Positions 12,569 to 23,962 of a DNA stretch of 64,000 bases are shown here, piece after piece. This DNA is from Coptis chinensis (taxonomy: Eukaryota; Streptophyta; Magnoliopsida; Ranunculales; Ranunculaceae). Under the pieces are notes generated by a model that saw only the letters and a list, made by a program, of their open reading frames with translations, was not told the DNA's origin and did no database searches. Location of the stretch: contig CM027382.1 of assembly GCA_015680905.1 (NCBI GenBank), forward strand, positions 744,001-808,000, given 5' to 3'. The position numbers and the translations under genes are program-made. The first letter of the stretch is position 1. Each line of letters starts with the position of its first letter.

Positions 12569-12657
12569 GAACCAGGAGATGAATTGAAGTCCCCGCAAAT
12601 TACCACTGGGATCTGCAGCTGTCATATCTTGTCCACTCCATGGATCAAGCGTGCAGC
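12569..12657 (-). pseudogene. CCR4-type EEP exon with GDFN motif, one stop
   Basis: A single exon on the minus strand with acceptor TATAG and donor GTAAGT. It reads AARLIHGVDKI, a TGA stop, then QLQIPVVICGDFNSSPGS. ICGDFNxxPGS is the catalytic Asp-Asn motif of the CCR4/nocturnin EEP domain, and the segment before it aligns with the family's W-Q-x-x-x-L-x-x-G-x-x-K-I stretch. The entering phase fits the exon that ends KLWQ at 30002 on the other strand. With the in-frame TGA this is probably a relic. Confidence 0.7.
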
Positions 12658-13849
12658 CTATACATTTAATCATTATTGTTACTCTATGGATGTCCATACT
12701 CTATACACAAGTACACAACCCTACATTTCATCATTATTGTTTTTTTAGTAACATATATTTTGTCACTACGAAACTACAACTTATTAGCCTCTTTCAAACA
12801 AAACTCTCTTATAGTAATGTAGTCTAGACGGCTATACCCAACAATTGTTGAAGACATAGAATATCTGCAGTGTAAATATTGCATCTAAGATGATTGTGTT
12901 CGGTGAAAAGCTATAACTGTTTAAAAAATCATGTATCTTATATATATATTATATAATGTGTTAGTCAACTTGATATCAAGTTAACTAGTAAACGAGCACG
13001 TACTAGGAAAGAAAATGGGGGTGGAGAAAATTAAAGGAATGAACACATGTAAATTAGAATATTAACATATTGCATCTATTTGAATGGATTATGTAACATG
13101 TTAAGATTAATAAACACTTCAATACGCTAGTTGTGTTCTTCGTTCAATTCGATTTTTGTTGTTTTTCCATGTTGCGAATAAATATATTCAAAGAGGTATT
13201 TAACCGTGTGTAATATAGTCAATATATAATTATTAGTGCATATGCCAAAAACTAATTTACCAAAAAAATATGTAATATGTTGATGAAGTTTACATTTGTG
13301 CTGCTGGTTGTGTAATTATCTTGTCAAGCATTTATATGTGATTGAGTAACTTTGCTGGATTCATATGAGTGTACTACCTATAAGATATAAGAATATTATA
13401 TCATGGTGTGCAACATATTTGGTATTCTACATTGGAAAATAAAATATCTTATAAAAATGCAATAATAAAAACTTTTTTTTATCATTGTTTTCAATATGAT
13501 CGAGCGAACCCATTCGGTTTTTTTTTTTTTTCGGCTTAAATAAACAGGTAGCTTGGACATAGAAAGAAATTGCAGCTAGTTAACAAATGTCATTTTGGTT
13601 TTTATATTTAGAAATGATTACATTGAGAAACAATTAGAAAAAATACATTGGACACTGCATAATCAACTTTTCTCAAGAAAAATTAATAGATTGCTAGGGA
13701 TTACCTTTTTTATTTTCCTTAGAAAGGATGTTATAGAGTCAGGCAGATCCAGACTGCACTGCGAATCAATTTCTGAAGATACCCCCAGACCCTAGTAGCA
13801 TCCTCCTCGACTATACACGACAAATTAGAGTCCGAGGGGGAGGGGTATA
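12658..13849. other. Non-coding AT-rich interval
   Basis: No gene supported. Contains short AT microsatellite tracts (for example near 12940-12955) and a T run near 13520. Confidence 0.3.
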
Positions 13850-15060
13850 GAGAAGCGATTCTAGCACACTTAGTCACTTACATTAGCCTGATTGGCTAAA
13901 TAGTCTGTCACTCTATTAGTTTCTCTGCAACAATGCTCCACACTGCTCCATTAGTTTCTGTCTTTTCCTCATATAGCTTCAGCTAGTTTTTGCAAGTACC
14001 AGGGAGGGGCAATGGTACCATTCGATATCTGGGTGTCATCTGTAGAATGATAGAATCAGAGTGAACTTGCACTCTGAATTTCATAAGCTTAATCCACCCC
14101 TCTACGCCTTCATTATTGGCCATAAGCTCCTAGCCTAGGATTGATCTTTTTTACTACATCCAGCATAAATGAATTCAGCTCTTCCATTGTGGTCTCTAGC
14201 CAGTCCACCATAACTACAACTAGCCTTTACAGATCCATTGACCATTGCAACTCCTGCTATATGCTTTCCCCAGATGCAGGTGTTGTTGATCTCCTCCTGT
14301 AGCTTGTATATATGCCCATGTTGTGCAAGATAACTCTAGCCCTATATGATCTTTCATTTCCTTTATTTGTGCTTGCAAATATAGATTCATTCACTTTAGC
14401 TGAAACCGAAGGAGCAGGTTTGCTCTTATCCCTGAATCGCCTATGTTCTCTCCTTCCAAATGGCAGCAACAACACATACCTAATCCTGTTCTTGCAACTT
14501 CTCAGAATCATAGCCTGTTTTTCATTTGCATTCCCAACTGTAGTTCCAGGTCCCAGCTCCTTCTTGACTGCTTTCCATACAAACTTGGTACAATGACACT
14601 CGAAAAACATATGTCCATAGTTTTCCACAGATCTACTGCCACGGAAACAACATGAAGAGTGTGACGGTACCTTCCTGTTAACCATACCCGTAGAGTAATT
14701 GCCAGCTGCAAAAGGAGTGTTCTGACGGTAAAAATTTATTCCACAGCAGGTTACTCCATCTCACCTTTCTCTTGATGTTTTCCAAAGCAATGTAGGCTGA
14801 CTTGGAAGTAAACTTCCCTGATTGAGATTGTGACAAGACCACCCGATCACTATACGTAGCTCTTGATCACAGTGTTCATGTTTCAATGCACCTTCAGGTA
14901 GGCAATTTACTGCATTGATCCAAACTTCCACATCCACCTTCCGTTCCCCAACAAATCAGTACTTAGGCATCCATAGGGAGTTTCAGAAGATTTCTGGCTA
15001 GATCATTGTTTAACAATGGGAAATCCGAGCACCAGGGATCATGCCACATGTAGGTATGCC
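13850..15060 (-). mobile_element. LINE (non-LTR retrotransposon) 3' remnant
   Basis: Minus-strand fragments occur in the order expected for the end of plant L1-type ORF2. Near 15040-14720: WHDPWCSDFPLL, then SGKFTSKSAYIAL and NLLWNKFLPSE. Near 14680-14560: a zinc-binding reverse-transcriptase segment with ENYGHMFFECHCTKFVWKAV. Near 14240-13880: an RNase H-like segment with GGLARDHNG, VQVHSDSIILQM and RETNRVTDYLANQ. Frames are broken by stops and shifts, so it is a dead copy; the 5' part is absent. Confidence 0.75.
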
Positions 15061-15478
15061 CGCCCTTTTCTATTTGATGTCTTATATACTTGAAAGTTTA
15101 TTTCCTCTGTTTAAGAACCCCTCTCCCCACCCAAGACCAGTCGTTTGGGATGTCCTTAATTAGTTGTTCAAGGGTTTTGAGTTTCTAAATGCTAGTAAGA
15201 GAATATCCAATAGTCACTATTTTGAAGTCCTACTGTTTTCAGAATAAATTGCATGTTGTTCAAGTTTCTTGTTCTATAAAAGAAATTACACTTCACGACT
15301 AGAGAACAAAATCATATGAATTGGTTACTAAATTTTGACTATCTTGCGTATTACTTTTTGCTATTCAATCTTCTTCGTGATCTATATTTCAACTTCTTCC
15401 TCCTTGCAATTCTCTTTTCCACATAATAGGAATATCCACACCTTTTTCTCAATACTCTCTACGACTTCGCCGTGACAA

Positions 15479-15792
15479 CTAGGGGTGTGCATAAAACCGG
15501 CGGAACCAACAAAACCGAACGAACTGGTCGGTTTCGGATTGGTTATGCTAATTAGTCCGTTCAGTTAAGTATTTGTGAAAACCAATAGGATCGGTTTGGT
15601 CATCGGTTTAGTCCCAAATCAAATCCGAACCAACCCGCCATATATAATATATATTAAAAAATATATATTTAATTAATTTAATTTAAAAATATGTGAAAAC
15701 CGGTCGGTTTGGATCAGTTAAACCATAACCCAATTGATTCGATTGATTCGGTTGTCGATTTAGTTCCAAACCCGACCCGTGCACACTCTTAG
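15479..15792. mobile_element. hAT-type MITE
   Basis: Starts CTAGGGGTGTGCATAAAACC and ends with the inverse, GTGCACACTCTTAG. The interior has degenerate ACCGGTCGGTTTGG words on both sides of an AT-rich centre. The CTAGGGGTGTGCA start is widespread among plant hAT MITEs. Confidence 0.6.
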
Positions 15793-16150
15793 GGTGTGTT
15801 TGTTATGATGGAAAGGAAAGGAAATACTATGGAAAGGAAAGGAAAAAGAAGATTCCACCTTTTCCATCCTTTTTAAAGCTTTGTTTACTGGAAAGGAAAT
15901 GGGCTTTTCCATATGGAAACAAATGGAAAATTTTTGTGGAAAGGAAAGGAAAGGAAATAGATAAATAGGAACTTACTACTAATACACTCCACTCAACAAT
16001 ACAATTATTCCTTTCCATAGCTTTTGCAAAACAAACACGATTATTCCTTTCCCTAGTTTTACTTTCCTTTCCCCAGGTTTACCAAACACATACCATTTAA
16101 AATTATTTCCTTTCCATTCCATTCCATTCCATTCCATAGTGGACCACCCA
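15793..16150. mobile_element. MITE rich in GGAAAGGAAA arms
   Basis: Begins GGGTGTGTTTGTTATGATGG and contains GGAAAGGAAA runs on the left that are mirrored by TTTCCTTTCC and CCATTCCATT runs on the right, so the single strand can fold back. Ends near the TAGTGGACCACCC word. Typical of fold-back MITEs with GGGTGTGTTTG ends. Confidence 0.45.
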
Positions 16151-17459
16151 TTTTATTTCTTAGTGAGTAGTGACAGTGGACTGCAGGGCTGGCCTAAGCC
16201 TATCTAAGGCTTTGCACAGGGCCTCCAATATAAACAAAAGAAAAAGGCCTTGGGAAGCTCTTAAAAACCAACTAAAGTTGTTAGAAATCCAGACAAAAAC
16301 CCAATTTTTCAGACTTTGCCTCAGGCCTTTTGAAACAAAAGGCGGCCTTGGTGGACTGACAGCTTGACTGTTTGCTGGTGGTCTTTACGGCAAGCTTGTT
16401 AGATGGTCCTAAACGTGATTCAACTAATGGAGAAGTACAGTAAAAAAGCTAAACTATTGTTGTTGTACTGTTACACAGGCATTTTGGGCCAAACACAATA
16501 ACTGGCTTTGATTGTGGGTATCACTTAAACCAAATGATGATAAATGGAGAAGCCCAGAAGCCTTTATACCAATTTGTAAGGCTTTAAACATCCCTTGTGA
16601 GACTGTAACAAACATCTCAACAAGTTTCAAATTTGACATTTTTTTCTAACGTTCTCTATAAATTCTCCCGCCATCCTCTTTGTTTCTCTTTTTCTCACTA
16701 ATCTTATCTTTAAAGCAAAATCGGTTCTCTGTAATGGGGTTTCTCTCTTTTTTCCACTGCCAATATACTCGCGAGGAAGCATGTCGGCTGTGGTTATCGA
16801 AATGGAATTACTTTACGTACTGATTACTAACATGTGGGAACCTCAAAACTTATCGAAATATATAGGAACCTCGTAAGTTACAATGCTGAAGCTCTTTTTC
16901 TTTCAATATCACGCTGACTCCCCCAAAACTTCATCTATAAGCTTAACGTTTTGTACTTTTTAAGTTTTCAATCCCCTCTTTTCTTAGCAGATGTTGAAAA
17001 GTCTTTTAGATGTTGCAACCATTGAGAAGAGGACCTTATAGAAAGAGAAAAAAACAGTCTAGGTTTTCATCATATTTCTAAATCCTCTCCATGGAAATTG
17101 TTGTGAACTTTTTTTACCCTTGTGGGTCTGGGAATTCGAAGCACTCTTTACCATAGAGTTCCTTCATTAGTACCCGACATTTTTCATAAAATTGGGTTGA
17201 CAGTTAACCATGCAGTCAATGTTCATAAAATGATTCAACTGCCCCTTGCAACCCCAAATTACCAAAACAACCCTTGACTTTCCAAAAACTCGACCTATCA
17301 TACTTAAGTTGGTACCTATGTGTGATGTGTCATCATCTAGGCCGTCCTAATTCTGTGAACCCGACGGTTTTTGTTTATCTTCTTCCATGACTCCATCTGT
17401 GAGTTAAATCACTACTCCATCGCTACTCGTTTGAAGAGAGAGTAGGTGTAATCGGTCGG
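16151..17459. other. Interval with a promoter-like segment but no assigned gene
   Basis: At 16660-16740 a CTATAAAT word, a pyrimidine-rich leader and an ATG (16734) resemble a plant promoter and 5' UTR, but the frame ends after about 31 codons and matches nothing I know. Bases 16180-16370 look like a degenerate hAT relic (GGCCT words). Confidence 0.25.
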
Positions 17460-17830
17460 GGAAATATATTTAACTTTGAAATACCAACATAATGAAGCAA
17501 ATTAAGAACCCAATTAATCAATAAACAATTAAAACACTCAATCAACTAAAATAAATATGATTAAAGTCAATTTAAAGTGTATAACTTTACATAATGGAGG
17601 GTTGGTTGAATCGGCGAAATGTCGAGTTCAATGTTTAACATTGAAATAGTTGAAATAGTGAACATGTACATTTACTCGGCTAATCAGGCCTAATTGGCTG
17701 AGTACTCGGGGAGTATTTGAGCCCGATTGTGATCGGGATTAAATTGTTAGTCGGGTCGGCTGAGCAGCGAGTAGCGAGTACTCACCGATTACTCGGCAAG
17801 TACTCAACGATTTAATAGCCCAGCTCTCCA
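17460..17830. repeat. Dispersed repeat, copy 1
   Basis: Shares an ordered series of words with 30751-31050: AAACACTCAATCAACTAAAA, then a GATTAAAGT word, then GAGGGTTGGTTGAATCGGCG, and at the end a GAGTACTCACCGATTACTCG word followed by GCAAGTACTCAACGATTTAA. No terminal repeats were identified. Confidence 0.6.
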
Positions 17831-18578
17831 TAACTACTAACTACCTCTACCACCCATGTATTCTCTTTAACACCGTAAAAAAACTAACAAACCCCAATCA
17901 AACAAACCAAAAACTAACAAAAGCCTCGTCACCATAATCAACAAAGTAAAAAATATGGTTGAAAAATTAAGAAGATTCCTTGACAAATAAGAAATGAGGT
18001 TTGCCCAAAAAAAAAAAAACAAACAAAAAACAAACAAACAAACAAAAAAAAACAAAAACGAGGTTGAAATAGAAACTAGATACGGAGACCCTAATGAGTC
18101 TTGGTTGCAAAAATTAATTGAAAAAAGACTTCTATATAGTAAAAAGTAATGGTGTGGGGCCCGCAGGGTCTCCATCCAGTGGTTGTCATTGTTTTTTTAG
18201 TAAGTTGTGACATGGCAGATCCAAGTGTTTGGAGAGTTTGTGTAATTTTGTTAAGTGTAATCAATACCATGAGATCTGTCTAAAAATCAACCAAAAATCA
18301 ACAATTACGGCTGGGTTTATAAATTGTTGGGCTAGCCTATAAACTGTTAGGCCTCCAATTGATTTGAGCATATAGATAATGGGTAATTGGGATGGACTTG
18401 CGGCTGGACTTATAAATTGAATTGTTTTGCTGGTCTTGCGCCGAATAGTTTGCGCCTAAGATGCATGTATGCCTTGCGGCGAAAGCGCGATGAGTTGTCG
18501 AGATAGTACCGCAGGCGCGTCGAAGTCTCGCGGGCTGTAGGCACGGGCATACCCTAGTATAATATATGGTATGATGGT
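17831..18578. other. Non-coding interval with a short direct repeat
   Basis: Contains a roughly 50-base segment at about 18080-18130 (begins TACGGAGACCCTAATGAG) that is repeated at about 18925-18972, bracketing the second CCR4-type last exon and the half MITE. Bases 18420-18550 are locally GC-rich compared with the flanks. No gene seen. Confidence 0.45.
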
Positions 18579-18764
18579 TCAACTACTATACAAAGAATAT
18601 GGTAAAACGTAATCGAAAGTCGGGTTAGGCCTTAAAAGCAAATTCAAAATTTTAATCGAATAATGGTCCATGGCCATTCCGCCGATAGAAGTTTAGGATC
18701 AGCAGCTCTCTTCCTTATGTCATCACGCACATCCAAATGGGCTATTAATTGCAAGAGATAAGTT
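18579..18764 (-). pseudogene. CCR4-type EEP exonuclease, last exon, copy 2 (degenerate)
   Basis: About 80-90 percent identical by eye to 8355-8536. Reads LLQLIAHLDVRDDIRKRAAD, then PKLLSAEWPW. Here the Trp of E-W-P is intact, but one base is lost directly after it, so the SDH motif is out of frame. The splice acceptor CAG has also become CAA. The lesions differ from copy 1, so the copies decayed independently after duplication. Confidence 0.65.
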
Positions 18765-18836
18765 GTTTCATAAAATATTAAACCATATATTAATAGAGAT
18801 ATAAAAAAATTGATTAATCAATATTAATGAACTCTT

Positions 18837-18926
18837 AGGATAACAAACTTGTACTCTAACGCTGAAATTTTCTCACCCAAAAGCGAATGGGGTTTACAAA
18901 CTTGTTAAAACGGGCACCTAGTCTAC
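18837..18926. mobile_element. Left half of the 8.6-kb-type MITE
   Basis: Begins CTTAGGATAACAAACTTGTA and continues like 8613-8700 up to GGGCACCTAGTCT, then breaks off abruptly into the direct repeat TACGGAGACC. The other half, including the inner palindrome and right terminal repeat, is absent. Confidence 0.6.
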
Positions 18927-19035
18927 GGAGACCCTAACGAGTCTTGGTTGCAAAAATTAATTGAAAAAAGACTAGTTAATAATTGGGGCAACAATTTACA
19001 GATACCAAAAGACAATAAGGTAGAGTATACTTTAC

Positions 19036-19122
19036 ATTAGAACTTTTGGCGGCGTAGCTTCCAACATATCCTTCCCTTTGCAAGGGGACTTTAAAAAACT
19101 CTTCATAGTGATCAAACTGGAC
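19036..19122 (-). pseudogene. CCR4-type EEP exon following LCLQE (open)
   Basis: Minus-strand exon of 29 codons with CAG acceptor and GTAAAG donor. It reads VQFDHYEEFFKVPLQREGYV, then GSYAAKSSN, without stops. In CCR4/nocturnin proteins LCLQEV is followed by a D-x-F/Y-x-x-F-F block and a G-Y block, exactly as here. It is the next exon after 19192-20254 and keeps its frame (phase 0 to phase 0). Confidence 0.7.
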
Positions 19123-19191
19123 CTGGTTTAACAACACAAAATCCCAGTCTTTATCAATTTAAAGAAGTAAGAAGAAATTAAAATCTACTAC

Positions 19192-20254
19192 CTCTTGTAA
19201 ACAAAGTATGTCTGAACCAGTGCCGACTTTGACATTTTGGTGGCCTAAAATAAGACAATAGAATGTGGCTCTATATGCGTTACTGTTATCAATTTTTTTT
19301 ACTTGTGTTACTCAATATAATCCAAGAGAGAGTGAGTGATGTGATTTTGTTATTTGATAGATGAGTTTTTTGTTAGATATAGATAAAAGTTTCGGTTTTT
19401 TAATTGTGAGTTGGTTTAATGTTTTTTGTTTTTTTTAAATTGTTTGTAACGAGTGAGTTAGTATTGCCAAAGAGTTTAATAAGGTGGGTTCTCGAGCATT
19501 GAGGGATTAATTGAAATCGTATGTTTATTTTTCTCTTAAATATGGTTGTTTTTTTTTTGTCATAAATAAGTGACAACTAACTGAACTATTTATTATAAAG
19601 TTTAGTGGGTGTTTGATCTCATTTTTTTTTAAATTAGTTTTTCTCAAAAAAGTATTTTTTCTAACAAAATATTTATTCTAAAAACAATTTGTAAATAAAT
19701 ATGTTTTGTTGAGATTTTTTCTTAAAAACTATTTTATCAGATTAGTAAATTTCGTGATATTTCTCAAAATATCTTAGCATATCTCGCCATTTTTCACTAA
19801 TGGGCAATCCATATACCTTTGGAGCGTGATGAGAAAGTGAGAAGAAAAAACTGTTTTTTAACTTGGAAAACAAGTTTTTGCTATTTATTGTGAAAAACAA
19901 GTTTTTGTTATTTATCATGAAAAACTACTTTCTACACAAATAGAGACCAAACATGTTTATTTTCAAAAAAATATTTTTTCACTAATAAATGTTTATTGGC
20001 AATAAATAAATAGGATCCAAACACCGTCTGTTTTGTGTTCATAATAGTGACCCCTATTTTTTGTTTTGGTTTGGTGTCCCGAAGCAATCACTTGGGTTGC
20101 TTTGCCTCAGGGCCGGCACTGGTCTGAACTGTGGGACAGTATCTCAACAATGATTCTTTAACTCCTGACCTTCCAATCGTTGATTTCATTAACTTCTGCT
20201 GATTCGTCTTTGCGATAACACGCAACAGATAATACATTATAATAGAAAAGTGTG
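19192..20254 (-). pseudogene. CCR4-type EEP exon with LCLQE motif, split by a hAT element
   Basis: Exon pieces are 20254-20122 and 19217-19192 on the minus strand. With one copy of the 8-base duplication removed they join as FTLFYYNVLS, a KDESAEVNEINDWKVRS stretch, a TAA stop, then RIIVEILSHSSDILCLQE and the donor GTAGTA. FTxxxYNxLS opens the EEP domain, and LCLQE holds its metal-binding glutamate. The exon has one in-frame TAA besides the insertion, so it is inactive. The following exon is at 19036-19122. Confidence 0.75.
19218..20121. mobile_element. Non-autonomous hAT element with perfect 8-bp target duplication
   Basis: Terminal inverted repeats CAGTGCCGAC (left) and the inverse of GCCGGCACTG (right) are flanked on both sides by GTCTGAAC (19210-19217 and 20122-20129). 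An 8-base duplication with CAG..CTG ends is the hAT signature. At 904 bp with no transposase it is non-autonomous. It contains one unit, in reverse, of the repeat that is tandemly expanded at 11.0-12.1 kb. It interrupts the LCLQE exon of the CCR4-type relic. Confidence 0.85.
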
Positions 20255-20483
20255 AACTTTTGATCTGATGTTAATGGCACGTCTCCTAGAAAGGGTAGCA
20301 TATCACGGTGAGGAGTTGGTAATGACATTTGAAAGAACAGTATGTATCTTTAAGTCATTTAACCCTAAGTCAAGCCAATCTCTCAACAAATCTCCTTCCG
20401 CCTCTCTTTGTAATGACAACACCAAATCCCTTAAAAGCCCTAACAATGCCGAACCCTATTATCACTAATTAACCCACTCACTC

Positions 20484-20732
20484 ATGACTCAAATAGCATA
20501 CATTCGTTACGAAGGCTTGAAACGGGCACAAAACATAGGTGAAAAGTTAGATGGTGGATAATTAAGTCTTTATAAAGGAATGTTTTCAATTGGGTGGGAT
20601 TATTTAAAAAAATATGCTTGGAGAGATATGAGTTCTTCAATTGGAATGGTTCGTGACATGAATCGGTTATTACAAGCTTTAAATGAGTTGGCTCTGTTGG
20701 AATCGGGTAAAGAACGAGCTGATTGGGTTTGA
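20484..20732 (+). pseudogene. Unassigned 83-codon frame with one internal stop
   Basis: A single frame reads MTQIAYIRYEGLKRAQNIGE, KLDGG, TAA, LSLYKGMFSIGWDYLKKYAW, RDMSSSIGMVRDMNRLLQAL, NELALLESGKERADWV, stop. The composition is protein-like, the internal TAA is the only break, and no introns are needed, so a retrocopy or last-exon fragment is possible. I do not recognise the family. Confidence 0.35.
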
Positions 20733-20794
20733 GGAACTATCAGAGTATTTTAGTGAGTTCTGAATTTTAGTGTTCTTTAAATCGGTAAGTTTTA

Positions 20795-20830
20795 CTAGTA
20801 TACTGCATTGCAGTGGGGGCGTGCACGGAG
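20795..20830 (-). mobile_element. Helitron-like 3' terminus
   Basis: On the minus strand a CACTGCAATGCAGT hairpin is followed by ATACTAG and then T. This is the same layout as the element ends at 34138, 34881 and 35126, with both hairpin arms changed in step (GCA/TGC instead of GCT/AGC). The matching 5' end was not found. Confidence 0.45.
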
Positions 20831-23800
20831 TATGTCATTTCGGTAATAATTTATAATTATGTACTTTTTTAATTATTATTATTTAATTATAAATTTTCTT
20901 CTAAAAAAAACATTGACCACCACACCTTGGACTAAAATTTAAACACATTGAAAAAAAATTCAAAATATTAAGATAAAAGATTAATCAAACCACGCACGTA
21001 ACCATGTTAAGTTAAAAGATTGAAATACTATGTTCAGTTAAAATTAGCCAAACCATGTAACCCTATTACTCAAATGTTTTGAAGTTAGGAAATCATAAGT
21101 CATGAGTACCACTTTGGTATAATTAATTAAACCCAGCTCTACACAATGAGAAGTTTTTATTTTATCATGTCACAAATCCCTTTAACAGTCTCAGCAATTA
21201 CTAATATATGTGGTCATTGTACTGGTAGTTTGGTATGCAATTTTTTGGCTATAAATTTAATACATACAACAAAATATACGTAAGACTCAACAAATTGTTT
21301 CATTACAAAGCTCTCACTCTCTAGTTGCACCTAAACATATGGTGCATATTTACGCTAATAATCAAGCTTAAAGAAGATGGGGGTGGAGGTGAATCAAAGT
21401 CCAGTAAGAACTGACGAGATACACTAGCATCAGATGAAGTTAATAATCAAATATGCAACAAGTATAAAAAAATGTTCTTCATGGTTGGTATTTACTGAGT
21501 CCCTACATAGATTAAAAAAAACAAAAAACATAAACTTAATCAAGGTAATAAAAAAAACTTTCTTCAAGGTAATGACATACACATTACTTCAAATAAAGAT
21601 TACGAGATGTTAATAAGACTACGTTCAATTTTAATTATTTAAAATCAACTCAGCAACCATCATTCTTTTTTTCTACAAAAAAACCGGCAAAATTTTCTTT
21701 GTATTTTCAACATTTCAAATACCAAAAGTTGTCATAACTTGAAAATCAAAATAACCTAATATTCATATATCGGCCCTTCCAAGTTATATATAACTTTACA
21801 TAGTTTGAAAACCAAAACATATCTATATACAACGCCAACCAAATATATACAACACCATCAAAAATTCAAAAAATATACACAACACCTTCCAAAAGATAAA
21901 GTAGTGACTACACTACAAACATATACATACATGAAAATAAAATGTTAACTATAAACAACTTCACTCCAAAGCTTCTACTCCTTGTGCTGCTCTATATACT
22001 CCACTAAACTCGTACTGCAATCTTCGACAGTTATATTTGAAAAGGGAATAAGAGATATAAGGTGGTGAACAAAAGTCCAACAGAAAGATACAATTGCTAT
22101 TAATTATCATAAAAACATTTCACGCATAAATATAATAGACTAGCATATAAACCTAAACATTTAAACCACCAATCTAACCATCATAGCAATATCTACCACA
22201 ACCTGAATACATTCCACAAATCAAACCACGTTCTAAATAATTAATAGAGATAAATGGATGCCCAGAAAAGTATGTGGGATTTCCCGGATTTCACCAAGGA
22301 AGCATTCATCTCTTAGAAACCCTATAACCGCAACTAATTTAAATGACAAAGCTCACGGCCCATTTAAAAGACAAGCTTGCGGCTAATTTAAATTACTGAC
22401 ACTATTAATCACTACTTACCTGGCTTCAATCCTGTAACAATAACTCAATAATATAGCAAGCTACACAATCAACTAAACTTCCATCTCTAAAACCAATACC
22501 ATAGCCAGTCATTCTACAACACAACCAAGCTTATCACAAACATCACATCAAAATATCATACAATATATATTTTTCATAAATGACTAAGAGAAGTAATATC
22601 CACCTAGATTCTACTCGCAACCAAAAAACCAAACCTCGGTTAACTCGCAACCACTAGATCTCTTCCATTCCAAACCACTGAAAATAAATATTGGTAATTT
22701 ATATTAATCATTTAGTCATACTCTAAACCAACGAGAATTCTCTAGTGTCTAACCGTAATACCAAACCCTAAACTACACTCTACGATTATAAAGATGATTT
22801 AAAATTCATCGACAACAATCGAAATCGACTCCACTATTACTGTTCATATCCTCAATTCAATAAAATCAACTAGCAACTGGTCATTGTTTTCGCCAGTTCT
22901 CTCTCGAAATTTCTCATATATTCTCTCCCAATAGTGTGTCTTCTTCCCCCGCACTAACAATTGGATGTTAGTTAACATATATACACGCTTTGCAAAGAGC
23001 CTCGTCTTCTTGAATTGAGAAATTAGTAGACCTTGTTATAGTAAATTTATTTCATTTTTGATGTGGTTGCTTGTTCATTTGGATCCATTGTTGTAGTTGT
23101 AGTAGTGATTGTTGTAGTTGGAGTAAATACAATTTTTATGAAAATCGTGAGCGGTAATAGAGTTGTGTGAAGTGGTTATGTATAAATATGCAATTTCATA
23201 AAAGCTAGCCGTTGGAATGGTCCGGACTATACAGACGGCAGAATTTCTACATGCCGTCCGTATCCCGCACTTAACAGCTATTAAAAAAATGTGATTGGAA
23301 TAGTTTTGTGATTTGGTTGGGCAAGCTAAAATGACTATAGGGCACCTTCTAGCAGCTCCCCCATTGACTTGCTCTAAAGCCATTGAACTCATTTATGAAA
23401 TACCCATTCCAAAATTTACTGCCCATCCCAGTTCAAACACCCCTTCGTTATTCTTTTTCCTGTATGTGTTCACGTTTTTAATCACTTCATATAATATGGC
23501 GCCTCTAGTATGGATTATAGAACTTTTCACTAATTTAAGAGCTACATCCAAGATTCACATTGTGGCCTACTTAGAAATCTTTCGTTCATAATTTATCACA
23601 AATTTCTGGTTTCAGGGCAGTCCTTGCATAAACATTTGACAGGAGATTAGGACGCACATTCTGGGCTGCATGGAGAATTTATCTCATGCACTAGCTTTCT
23701 CTAGCGCATATCCATGCATATCCAGATTTTAAATATCCTTCCCTCATACAGAAACATCAGAAATGAAAACAAAATGACAAACGACAATACAGTAGAAAGT

Positions 23801-23962
23801 TTGCAAGAAATCAATATTAATTGTTCACCAGAAAATAAAGAGTCGATAACTAACCTTGGACAATTTACCCCCTCCCCCCCCCCAATCCAAACTGTCTACA
23901 ATTTAGCCCACAGTATTCGGCTGCACACTCAGTAGATTTTCTGCAGCTTCAGATTGCGACAG
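20831..23962. other. Long AT-rich interval without recognisable genes
   Basis: I find no supported gene on either strand. Pyrimidine-rich segments around 22890-22950 resemble plant leaders but lead to no coding exon. Just before 23962, the stretch 23610-23770 is the 3' flank that is duplicated at 31790-31960 together with the three-RRM gene. Confidence 0.3.
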
